From Paenibacillus amylolyticus (GTDB taxonomy: Bacteria > Bacillota > Bacilli > Paenibacillales > Paenibacillaceae), in the NCBI RefSeq assembly GCF_001570725.1, contig NZ_BCNV01000009.1:96425-160424 (forward strand): 64,000 nt of DNA, given 5' to 3'. The stretch's first letter is position 1. Each line of letters begins with the position of its first letter. The notes under the pieces are model-generated. The model saw nothing but the letters and a program-made list of their open reading frames with translations, ran no database searches and was not told the DNA's origin. The position numbers were made by a program, and so were the translations under genes. Shown piece after piece: positions 7,435 to 15,011 of the stretch.

Positions 7435-7640
7435 TCACTGACAAAGGCATTCGTCCCCTAAAAGAACACGTTGGCTTTTATCCAGTAAGTGCATATAATT
7501 AGACTCCATTTCTTTGAGATAATAGTTAGTCCCATATATAATTATAACAAAATATATTCTTAGTGAATATTTAAACAGACTATAAGCCATCACATCAACC
7601 GCACCATTCTTGTCCAAATCCACGACCGTTTCAACATTAA
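7435..7640 (-). pseudogene. Debris with a dockerin-like segment
   Basis: The minus strand reads 'VDLDKNGAVDVMAYSLFKY', which resembles one half of a type I dockerin repeat (DxNxDGxVxxxDxxLLKxY). It is followed by unrelated hydrophobic sequence to a stop at 7435. Upstream, in another frame, 'TAVIVGDKVG' is readable. No ribosome binding site or intact frame exists. It could be the remnant of a secreted enzyme, or chance similarity. Confidence 0.25.
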
Positions 7641-7717
7641 TTAGCCTACTTTATCTCCTACAATCACAGCGGTATCCTTAACAGGATACTATGAAACTTC
7701 AAAAATCGTTTTTTTCT

Positions 7718-7850
7718 GCTAGCTAGGTGATACGCTATCTCCTCTATGCCTGAGGTCAACAGAAGAAAATAATAAGCTGAACTAAGTAAAAGCCAGTTGC
7801 GGGGGCAACCTAAGGTGACATCAAAACTGCTAATTACAGAGGGTACCGCC
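7718..7850 (+). repeat. Degenerate tmRNA-like segment in inverted orientation
   Basis: The plus strand here matches the sense strand of ssrA collinearly with small gaps: 'GATACGCT', 'ATCTCC', 'GCCTGAGGT', 'GAAGAA', 'GCTGA', 'AGCCAGTTGCGGGG', then the exact 16-mer GGTGACATCAAAACTG (7814-7829), which equals ssrA 8054-8069 read on the opposite strand. This corresponds to the pseudoknot domain of tmRNA. It lies only 140 bases from the 3' end of the intact gene and points the opposite way. Confidence 0.45.
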
Positions 7851-7944
7851 ATGTACATCATCAGAGATATATCGTAATTGACGTCAGAGAACCCCGAAGC
7901 CCTAGAGCCAAAGCGCTTTACCCTACCACCACATATCCAAACAT

Positions 7945-7973
7945 GCAAAAACAGCCACCGAATGGTGGCTGTC
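7945..7973 (-). terminator. Terminator of ssrA
   Basis: The stem ACAGCCACC / GGTGGCTGT (7951-7972) is followed by TTTTTG on the minus strand, 15 bases past the mature tmRNA 3' end. Confidence 0.9.
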
Positions 7974-7987
7974 ACTGATACTACTAA

Positions 7988-8349
7988 TGGAGGCGAGGGG
8001 AGTCGAACCCCTGTCCGAAGATAACGACACATAAGCTTCTACGGGTGTAGTCACAGTTTTGATGTCACCCGAGTATCGCCCCGTAACCGGCTATACGTTG
8101 GGTCAGCCTGATTGTCTTCTTCAGCACACCCCAGGCGGAGATGTGACAGCGTATCCCACTACTTGTTAGCCCCTAATCCTGTCACATGGGCGATGCAGGT
8201 TAGAAGCACGCACACAGTTTCTTAGGCTGCGAAAGCGTAGTTTGTTTGTTGTTTGCCGTTTAATAGGCTTTAGCGTTGATGAAGCGGACGCGTCCCCACT
8301 ACCCGCTACCCATGCTCGAACTATCCCCGTCGAATCCATAAACGCCCCC
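7988..8349 (-). ncRNA. ssrA: Transfer-messenger RNA (tmRNA)
   Basis: tmRNA rescues stalled ribosomes and tags incomplete proteins for proteolysis together with SmpB, encoded next door. The 5' end GGGGGCG pairs with the 3' CGCCTCC. The 5' part 'GGATTCGACGGGGATAG' and the T-loop 'GGTTCGACTCC' are characteristic. The tag frame reads GKQQTNYAFAA and stop, so the added tag is Ala-GKQQTNYAFAA, close to other Bacilli tags. CCA is not encoded; the gene ends at the discriminator A and is followed by TTA. Length is 362 bases. A promoter candidate lies at 8580-8608, and RNase P and 3' trimming would make the mature ends. Confidence 0.96.
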
Positions 8350-8406
8350 TCAATGAAGAAGGGCTCCAGGATTAATCCGTGAATACGGAGCAAAGGTGCT
8401 GCACAT
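8350..8406 (-). CDS. Possible 18-codon leader ORF ending exactly at the tmRNA 5' end
   Basis: An ATG (8404-8406) six bases after GGAGG opens a frame of 18 codons (MCSTFAPYSRINPGALLH). Its TGA (8350-8352) directly abuts the first base of mature tmRNA at 8349. The ribosome binding site is strong. It may be a real leader peptide coupled to tmRNA expression, or chance. No homologue is known to me. Confidence 0.3.
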   Translation of the reverse strand: MCSTFAPYSRINPGALLH

Positions 8407-8579
8407 CTTTTTCCTCCAAGGTAAAAAGATGCTTCTTTCAAACTCGGCATTCCTGTCTGCTACATGAATAATCATAACACAGGACACATCACCGAAATAG
8501 TACAGATTGCTGGAAGACATTCCAGCAGGCTGAGCATGTGTGCAAGGTTATCCAGTACAACAGGCTCAATCGTCTACAT

Positions 8580-8608
8580 ATTATACCGCGTCACCAATCG
8601 GAAGTAAA
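8580..8608 (-). promoter_or_regulatory. Putative ssrA promoter
   Basis: TTTACT (8603-8608) and a perfect TATAAT (8580-8585) are separated by 17 bases on the minus strand. This would give a precursor with roughly 220 bases of leader before the tmRNA 5' end. The remainder of 8407-8810 shows only a short hairpin (8509-8529) and no other gene. Confidence 0.6.
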
Positions 8609-8810
8609 GTTTACCCAGATCCGATCACGAACAACTGTACCTAAGTATCTTACCCACTACCCTGACAAACTACGCAACAGCTGATAATTTAGATTCCTCA
8701 CCGCACTTAGCTTCATGCTCCTAGCAATTTACTTAGTAACACATCAATAAAAAACCAGTTCAAATTCACACTTCAGCAACACACATCAAATTACCTTCCC
8801 AAATACAAAT

Positions 8811-8853
8811 AAAAAAGCCTCAGGCTTGCCCGTTACAGGACAAACCTTGAGAC
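8811..8853 (-). terminator. Terminator of smpB
   Basis: A long hairpin (GTCTCAAGGTTTGTCC / GGGCAAGCCTGAGGC on the minus strand) is followed by TTTTTT. Confidence 0.85.
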
Positions 8854-8938
8854 TCCTTAACTCGTACATCAATCTTCCTAGCTCCATACGAGAACTATCT
8901 TACACCTAAGATGCAGCTTTCCACGCCCAACAATCCAC

Positions 8939-9421
8939 TTAACGCGCAACCTTCTGCTTCTCGCGCATTGCCCGTTGAATATCACGTTGTGCATCCCGCT
9001 TGGCTGCAGTCTCCCGTTTATCGAACTGTTTCTTACCTTTACCCAGTCCGAGCAAAAGCTTCGCGTAACCGTTGCGGATATAGATCTTCAAAGGCACAAT
9101 GCTGTATCCGTCCTGTTTCGACAGCCCGAGCAGCTTGTGAATTTGCACTTTATGCATCAGCAACTTGCGCGTACGTGTTGGATCGAGCGGATTATTTCGG
9201 TTTCCTTGTTCAAAAGGACTAATATGCATATTATGAATATGAATCTCACCGTTACGAATCGTGGCAAATGCATCACCAATATTCGCACGGCCGTTACGAA
9301 GAGATTTGATCTCCGTTCCGGTAAGCACCATGCCCGCTTCATACGTATCTTCAATGAAGTAGTCATGGGAAGCCTTTTTATTCTGTGCGAGCACTTTACT
9401 CTGTCCATCATTCTTGCCCAT
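8939..9421 (-). CDS. smpB: SsrA-binding protein SmpB (160 aa)
   Basis: SmpB binds the tRNA-like part of tmRNA and delivers it to stalled ribosomes. The beta-barrel core is visible as 'DYFIEDTYEAGMVLTGTEIKS', broken here by family residues, with 'SLRNGRANIGDAF', 'NNPLDPTRTRKLL' and 'LLLGLGKGKKQFDKRE'. The basic C-terminal tail that enters the decoding centre is present. The ATG at 9419-9421 has AAGGAG seven bases upstream and gives the usual length of about 160; the longer frame to 9490 has no such site. It lies between rnr and ssrA, as in many Bacillota. Confidence 0.96.
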   Translation of the reverse strand: MGKNDGQSKVLAQNKKASHDYFIEDTYEAGMVLTGTEIKSLRNGRANIGDAFATIRNGEIHIHNMHISPFEQGNRNNPLDPTRTRKLLMHKVQIHKLLGLSKQDGYSIVPLKIYIRNGYAKLLLGLGKGKKQFDKRETAAKRDAQRDIQRAMREKQKVAR

Positions 9422-9535
9422 GTCCTCACTCCTTCTCCGTAAAATAAGCCGGTACCATGCTCTATAGCAGCGCACCCGATGTTGCACCAAGGTACCACGT
9501 GCCAGACCCTAATTGTAGCAAGTACGGCTGTTAAA

Positions 9536-9566
9536 ATCAAGAAAGAGGCGACCTCTGCCGCCCCTC
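9536..9566 (-). terminator. Probable terminator or attenuator after rnr
   Basis: A 7-bp stem AGGGGCG / CGCCTCT with one wobble pair is followed by TTCTTGATTTT. It is moderate in strength, so read-through into smpB is possible. Confidence 0.5.
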
Positions 9567-9681
9567 CTCATTACACCACTTTCAGACTGTGCGAAACAAC
9601 ACACCGGCTGAAGTGACTATTTTCTCCAACGCTTAACCTGGAGGAACGAATTATAATCCATCTCTTCAAGTTACGTTAGCT

Positions 9682-12483
9682 TTATTTTTTCTTTTTCCGT
9701 ACAAAAGCTGCCGTGCCGTTACCAGCTGCACCTTTGCTCTTCTTCCGCTTGCGTCGTGGTGCTCCGCCTTCCTGAGCGCCACCAGGAGTTGCATTCTCTC
9801 CAATAAATACGCCGCTCGGCGAAGTGTTTTTGCGTCCACTTCCGCCTTTGCCACCTTTACCGCCACCCTTGCCGGACTTAAAGCTTCCTTCACCGCGACC
9901 GCTGCCGCTGTTCAGGCCACTTCCTTGTCCACCGGTTGAACCACTATCCGATCCACCCGATGTAGAGCTATAACCGCCTTTACCTGAGCCAAAACCAAAG
10001 CTTACCGCGCCTTTGCCCCGGCCAGTCGATCCGCCAGCTTCACCAGTACGACGCTCACCTTTTGGTTTACCGCCGCCTTTACCTGCGTAGCCACCGGATG
10101 AGCCTGCGCCCGCTCCTGCACTCGCAGCTCCGCTACGACCGCCACGGCCACCTTTGCTGCTCTCTTCCGGTGATCTGCTGCTACCACGGTTGCCTCCAGC
10201 ACCAGCTGAGCCGCCTTTGCCGCCACGCGAACCGCTAAAACCACCTGGTCCACCCTTGGCACCGCCGCGTCCGCCACCACTTGCTGGGCGTCCACCTTTA
10301 CCGCCACGTCCGCCACCGAAGCCGCCGCCAGGACGTTCACCGCGAGGTTTCATATCCACCATTTCAAAATCAATCGTATACTCTTCCATGCTTACACGTG
10401 CCACACGGATCTTCACTTCATCACCGATGCGGAAGACTTTCGAGGTACGTTCACCAATCAGAGCCATATGCTGATCGTCAAAATGGTAATAGTCGTCCGT
10501 GAGCGCGCTCAGGCGAATCAGGCCTTCAACCGTGTTCTCTAGTTCAATGAACATACCGAAGCTGGTTACACTGCTGATCATGCCTTCGAACTCTTCGCCT
10601 ACTTTATCGAGCATATACTCAGCTTTCTTCATCTTCTCTGTATCCCGTTCAGCTTCTACGGCTACACGCTCACGTTCCGAAGACTGCTGCGCAATATCGG
10701 ACATCCGTGCTGCCAAATACTCCTGACGGTTCTCTGGCAAAGCACCATTATTCTCAATCACTTCACGAATCACCCGGTGAATGACGAGATCGGGATAACG
10801 ACGAATTGGAGACGTAAAATGACTATAAAATTCTGCTGCCAGACCAAAGTGACCCGACATTTCGGAATCATACTTCGCCTGTTTCATGGAACGCAACATC
10901 ATCGTACTGATCACGGTTTGTTCTTTCGTTTCTTTGATATCCTCAAGCAACGATTGAAGTGCACGTGGATGAATCGCGTTGCCACGTCCTTTGACCTGGT
11001 GTCCGAAATTCGCCGCAAAGGCGAGGAAATTTTGCAGTTTTTCCTGATCCGGGTCTTCGTGCACACGATAGATAAACGGAACCTTCAACCAATGGAAATG
11101 CTCTGCCACTGTTTCGTTCGCTGCCAACATGAACTCCTCAATGATTTGCTCTGCAATCGAACGCTCCCGTTTCACGATATCTACCGGTTTGCATTCTGCA
11201 TCCACAATGATTTTGGATTCTTCAAAATCAAAGTCAACCGCACCACGGCGCATACGCATAGCACGCAGCTTCAAAGCAATCTCTTTCATCAGATGGAAAT
11301 CGTCCACCAGATCCTTATAACGCTCGAGCAATTCGGGCTCTTCACCTTCAAGGATTTTGCGAACGTTGGAATACGTCATCCGCTCTTTGGTTTTGATTAC
11401 ACTCGTGAAAATGTCATGCTTCACAACCTTCATCTGGTCGTTAAACTCCATCTCACAAGACAAAGTCAAACGGTCTACCTGCGGGTTCAAACTACAGATC
11501 CCGTTGGATAGACGTTGTGGCAACATCGGAATAACCCGGTCTACCAAATACACACTGCATCCGCGGTTATAAGCTTCCTGATCCAGCTTGGAATTCTCCT
11601 GCACATAATAGCCAACGTCGGCAATATGAACACCAAGACGATAGTTCCCGTTAGGCAGCTTCTCTACGTTAACAGCGTCATCCAGATCCTTGGCATCTTC
11701 ACCATCAATCGTAACAATGTTAAGTCCACGCAGATCACGGCGCCCCTGTTGTACAATCTCTTCATCCGTGATGGAGTCTGGTGCTTTCTCCGCCTCTTCT
11801 ACCACTTCATCCGGGAAAGCTTCAGGCAGCTGGTGCTTGCGGATGACGGACAAAATATCAATACCCGGCTCATCCTTATGACCGAGAATCTCGATTACTT
11901 CACCCTCAGCTGCAGCACGGCCCTCTGGGTAGCTAACGATCTTTGCTACGACCTTCTGTCCATCAACAGCCCCTGCAAAGTTAGTACGTGGGATGAAAAT
12001 ATCGCGATTAATTCGTTTGTCATCCGGAATGACGAAGCCGTACACCTCATGGCTCTGGAACACACCAACCACTTGTGTCACAGCACGAGTAACTATACGA
12101 ACGATCTCACCCTCCAGGCGGCCGCCAGAAGGTCCTTGAGACGTAACTTTAACCAATACCGTATCACCATTCATCGCACTCTTCATATCATTGGCGTGAA
12201 TGTACACATCCGGGTGCTCCCGATCCTCAGGGATAAGAAAAGCAAACCCTTTGGCGTGAGCTTGTAAACGTCCGCGTACCAAATCCATGCGCTCTGGCAT
12301 GCCATAGCGATTGTTACGTGTCAGCAAAACTTTACCGGATTCCTCCAGCGTATTAAGCATAATCAAAAAGGCTTTGAAATCAGCTGCATCTTCGATCCCG
12401 AAGTGCTGTTCCAACTCCTGATAAGTCATTGGTTTATAAGCGGTTTCCCGCATGAAGTCGAGCAATTGTTGTTCTGTTATCAT
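9682..12483 (-). CDS. rnr: Ribonuclease R with a long Gly/Lys/Arg-rich C-terminal tail (933 aa)
   Basis: RNase R is the processive 3'-5' exoribonuclease that degrades structured RNA and works with tmRNA/SmpB on stalled messages. Domains in order are an N-terminal winged helix, cold-shock-type OB folds ('GFAFLIPED', 'YGFVIPDDK'), the RNB catalytic domain with metal aspartates ('TIDGEDAKDLDDAV', 'HIADVGYYV'), and an S1 domain ('FEGMISSVTSFGMFIEL'). After about residue 713 comes a 220-residue low-complexity tail with repeats such as 'GGGRGGKGG' and ending 'RKKKK'. B. subtilis RNase R is about 779 residues, so the tail is exceptional. The ATG at 12483 has GAGGTGA eight bases upstream. Confidence 0.95.
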   Translation of the reverse strand: MITEQQLLDFMRETAYKPMTYQELEQHFGIEDAADFKAFLIMLNTLEESGKVLLTRNNRYGMPERMDLVRGRLQAHAKGFAFLIPEDREHPDVYIHANDMKSAMNGDTVLVKVTSQGPSGGRLEGEIVRIVTRAVTQVVGVFQSHEVYGFVIPDDKRINRDIFIPRTNFAGAVDGQKVVAKIVSYPEGRAAAEGEVIEILGHKDEPGIDILSVIRKHQLPEAFPDEVVEEAEKAPDSITDEEIVQQGRRDLRGLNIVTIDGEDAKDLDDAVNVEKLPNGNYRLGVHIADVGYYVQENSKLDQEAYNRGCSVYLVDRVIPMLPQRLSNGICSLNPQVDRLTLSCEMEFNDQMKVVKHDIFTSVIKTKERMTYSNVRKILEGEEPELLERYKDLVDDFHLMKEIALKLRAMRMRRGAVDFDFEESKIIVDAECKPVDIVKRERSIAEQIIEEFMLAANETVAEHFHWLKVPFIYRVHEDPDQEKLQNFLAFAANFGHQVKGRGNAIHPRALQSLLEDIKETKEQTVISTMMLRSMKQAKYDSEMSGHFGLAAEFYSHFTSPIRRYPDLVIHRVIREVIENNGALPENRQEYLAARMSDIAQQSSERERVAVEAERDTEKMKKAEYMLDKVGEEFEGMISSVTSFGMFIELENTVEGLIRLSALTDDYYHFDDQHMALIGERTSKVFRIGDEVKIRVARVSMEEYTIDFEMVDMKPRGERPGGGFGGGRGGKGGRPASGGGRGGAKGGPGGFSGSRGGKGGSAGAGGNRGSSRSPEESSKGGRGGRSGAASAGAGAGSSGGYAGKGGGKPKGERRTGEAGGSTGRGKGAVSFGFGSGKGGYSSTSGGSDSGSTGGQGSGLNSGSGRGEGSFKSGKGGGKGGKGGSGRKNTSPSGVFIGENATPGGAQEGGAPRRKRKKSKGAAGNGTAAFVRKKKK

Positions 12484-12951
12484 TAATATATTCACCTCGG
12501 GAAACATAAAAGTGTAATCGGGTCTCATCTCTTTATGTATCGGAATTCTTACCATTTTCATGCAATACAATATCACTACTGTGAAGAGTGTAGTAGTACA
12601 ACCATACTATCTCATACCCTAGTATACACGAATTCAATCCGGCCCATCCGTACCTCGCAAAAAAACCACAGTTGCCGGGCGCTCCTCTAAAATCACGCTT
12701 TCACGTATCTCTACAGACATTTTATGCAATACACGTGCTGTACGCATCTGTAAAACGACCACATCCGAAAATTTTCTGTACACATGACATTCATTATAAG
12801 GAGTAAGTTCGCATAACGAATAAGCGAGGACATACCATACATGATAGGGGTGTGTTGCACACTAAGGAAGGAAAACCGAACAGAAGTGAGAAGAAGACCG
12901 AAATCATGGAGTCTATAGATCGTTGGAAAAGTTTGGACGCGTAAAAATTTA
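12484..12951. other. Intergenic region between secG terminator and rnr
   Basis: About 470 bases without a convincing gene on either strand. It should contain the rnr promoter, but I cannot single one out. Open frames here have no ribosome binding site and no recognisable product. Confidence 0.5.
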
Positions 12952-12985
12952 TTAAAAAACCTTCGTTTCTCCACGAAACGAAGGT
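12952..12985 (-). terminator. Terminator of secG
   Basis: The 12-bp stem AACCTTCGTTTC / GAAACGAAGGTT is followed by TTTTAAT on the minus strand. Confidence 0.9.
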
Positions 12986-13037
12986 TCATCAATTAAGCCA
13001 TGAGCTTAAGCTATTCATTGCTCAGCAGTTCCAAGTC

Positions 13038-13271
13038 TTACTTGGAAACAACCGTAACAATAATAGACAAAATCATAAATCCTGCACCCAGTACCACCGT
13101 TGCACGTTGCAGGAAGAGATCCAATCCGCGCGCTTTCGTTTTACCGAAAAGATGTTCCGCACCACCGGAGATGGCACCCGCCAAACCAGCGCTTTTCCCG
13201 TGCTGCAGCAATACTACAGTGATTAGACCGATCGAGAAGACAACGAGCAGCAATTTCAAAGCAATATCCAT
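13038..13271 (-). CDS. secG: Preprotein translocase subunit SecG (77 aa)
   Basis: SecG is the small auxiliary subunit of the SecYEG channel. Two hydrophobic helices ('ALKLLLVVFSIGLITVVLLQ' and 'ATVVLGAGFMILSIIVTVV') flank the conserved 'GKSAGLAGAISGGAEHLFGK' loop. The ATG at 13269-13271 follows AGGAGG by eight bases. An upstream in-frame GTG overlaps that site and is rejected. It sits between eno and rnr, as in other Bacillota, with terminators on both sides. Confidence 0.95.
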   Translation of the reverse strand: MDIALKLLLVVFSIGLITVVLLQHGKSAGLAGAISGGAEHLFGKTKARGLDLFLQRATVVLGAGFMILSIIVTVVSK

Positions 13272-13432
13272 TCTTTCCACCTCCTACCCATGTGGGCATA
13301 ACATCTCACCATAAAAACAGTTACTTTAATTGTAACATAGCTATTGTTGTGATACAAGTAGTGCAGTTCATACAATGCCCTAAATTTCACCATCTACGTA
13401 ATCTGCACGATATACCACTATTCTGTTTCAAT

Positions 13433-13463
13433 AAAAAAAGACAAGCCGGTTACCCGGCTTGCC
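13433..13463 (-). terminator. Terminator of the glycolytic operon after eno
   Basis: A perfect 8-bp stem CAAGCCGG / CCGGCTTG with a four-base loop is followed by a T run. Confidence 0.92.
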
Positions 13464-13484
13464 CGTAAAAGCTGGATATCCAGC

Positions 13485-14771
13485 TTATTTTTTAAGGTTG
13501 TAGAATCCTTTAAGACCATTGTATTGAGCCAATTCACCCAGTTGATCTTCAATGCGAAGCAATTGGTTGTATTTCGCAATACGGTCCGTACGGGAAGGAG
13601 CACCCGTTTTGATTTGACCAGCGTTAGTTGCAACAGCGATGTCAGCGATTGTGCTGTCTTCGGACTCACCGGAACGGTGGGAGATTACAGCAGTGTATCC
13701 TGCACGTTTAGCCATTTCGATTGCATCGAATGTTTCAGTCAATGTACCGATTTGGTTAACTTTGATCAGGATGGAGTTACCGATACCTTCGTCGATACCT
13801 CTACCCAGACGCTCAGTGTTCGTTACGAACAAGTCATCACCAACGAGTTGTACTTTATCTCCCAATTTCTCAGTGAGCAATTTCCAACCATCCCAGTCAT
13901 CTTCAGACATACCGTCTTCGATTGTGATGATTGGGTATTTCTCAACCCATGAAGCCAGAAGGTCAACATACTCAGCGGAAGTGTAAGATTTACCTTCGCC
14001 AGCAAGTGTGTACTTACCATCTTTGTAGAACTCAGTGGAAGCAACGTCCATACCCAGGAATACGTCAACGCCTGGTTTGTAACCTGCTTTTTCAATAGCT
14101 TCGATGATTGTAGTGATTGCTTCTTCGTTCGAACCAAGGTTCGGTGCGAAACCACCTTCGTCACCTACAGCTGTGTTCAAGCCTTTGGAGCTCAATACGG
14201 ATTTCAGGTTGTGGAAGATTTCCGCACCTACGCGAAGAGCTTCTTTGAAGCTTGGTGCTCCAACTGGAAGAACCATGAACTCTTGAACGTCGATGTTGTT
14301 GTCAGCATGCTCACCACCGTTGATGATGTTCATCATTGGTACTGGCAGTGCTTTAGCGTTGAATCCGCCCAAGTAAACGTACAATGGCAGGTCCAGAGCG
14401 TCAGCAGCTGCGCGAGCTACTGCCATGGATACAGCCAGGATTGCGTTAGCACCCAGTTTACCTTTGTTTGGCGTACCATCCAAAGTAATCATCAATTTGT
14501 CGATACCCAGTTGATCCAATGCATCCATACCGATAACTTCTGGAGCGATTGTTTCGTTTACGTTTTTAACAGCTTGCAGAACGCCTTTACCGAGGTAACG
14601 GGATTTGTCGCCATCGCGAAGCTCAACTGCTTCGTGGGCACCAGTGGATGCACCGGATGGAACGATTGCGCGGCCGATTGCGCCGGACTCCAGGTATACT
14701 TCAACTTCTACTGTAGGGTTACCGCGGGAGTCGAGGACTTCGCGAGCGTACACGTCAGAAATAATAGTCAT
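13485..14771 (-). CDS. eno: Enolase (428 aa)
   Basis: Enolase converts 2-phosphoglycerate to phosphoenolpyruvate. Diagnostic segments include 'REVLDSRGNPTVEVEV', 'GASTGAHEAVELRDGD', the metal-site 'TIEDGMSEDDWDGW', 'LVGDDLFVTN', and 'AVISHRSGESEDSTIAD' with the catalytic Lys/His region. The length is normal. The ATG is preceded by AAAGGAG. It is the last gene of the cggR-gap-pgk-tpi-gpmI-eno operon and ends at a strong terminator. Confidence 0.98.
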   Translation of the reverse strand: MTIISDVYAREVLDSRGNPTVEVEVYLESGAIGRAIVPSGASTGAHEAVELRDGDKSRYLGKGVLQAVKNVNETIAPEVIGMDALDQLGIDKLMITLDGTPNKGKLGANAILAVSMAVARAAADALDLPLYVYLGGFNAKALPVPMMNIINGGEHADNNIDVQEFMVLPVGAPSFKEALRVGAEIFHNLKSVLSSKGLNTAVGDEGGFAPNLGSNEEAITTIIEAIEKAGYKPGVDVFLGMDVASTEFYKDGKYTLAGEGKSYTSAEYVDLLASWVEKYPIITIEDGMSEDDWDGWKLLTEKLGDKVQLVGDDLFVTNTERLGRGIDEGIGNSILIKVNQIGTLTETFDAIEMAKRAGYTAVISHRSGESEDSTIADIAVATNAGQIKTGAPSRTDRIAKYNQLLRIEDQLGELAQYNGLKGFYNLKK

Positions 14772-15011
14772 TTGTGATAATCTCCTTTAAATTTAAATTT
14801 ATTAAAAATTAGGACCACTTGTGGTTTCCCTTTTCCACTACGTTAGCAGAATCGTCTTCCGATCTCTGTTATCCCCTGATTTCTTTGAACTTATCGTCAT
14901 AAGTTGAAATCATGTGATAAAAGCGAACGCTCCGCTTCTTCAGACTATTTCTGCTGCCTTCGTTCTGGGTAAACTCCAAACTTCCCAATTTCATATATGT
15001 TGTTGCGTAAC

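Noticed and set aside
7664..8032. 122-codon minus-strand frame over the ssrA terminator
   Set aside because: It crosses the tmRNA 3' end and its terminator, with no ribosome binding site or family.
8166..8450. 94-codon frame across ssrA
   Set aside because: It runs through the tmRNA gene in a frame that does not match the tag; the RNA structure explains the sequence.
10154..11511. Long plus-strand open frames opposite rnr
   Set aside because: They mirror the codon pattern of rnr, have no ribosome binding site, and give Pro/Arg-rich or unrecognisable proteins.
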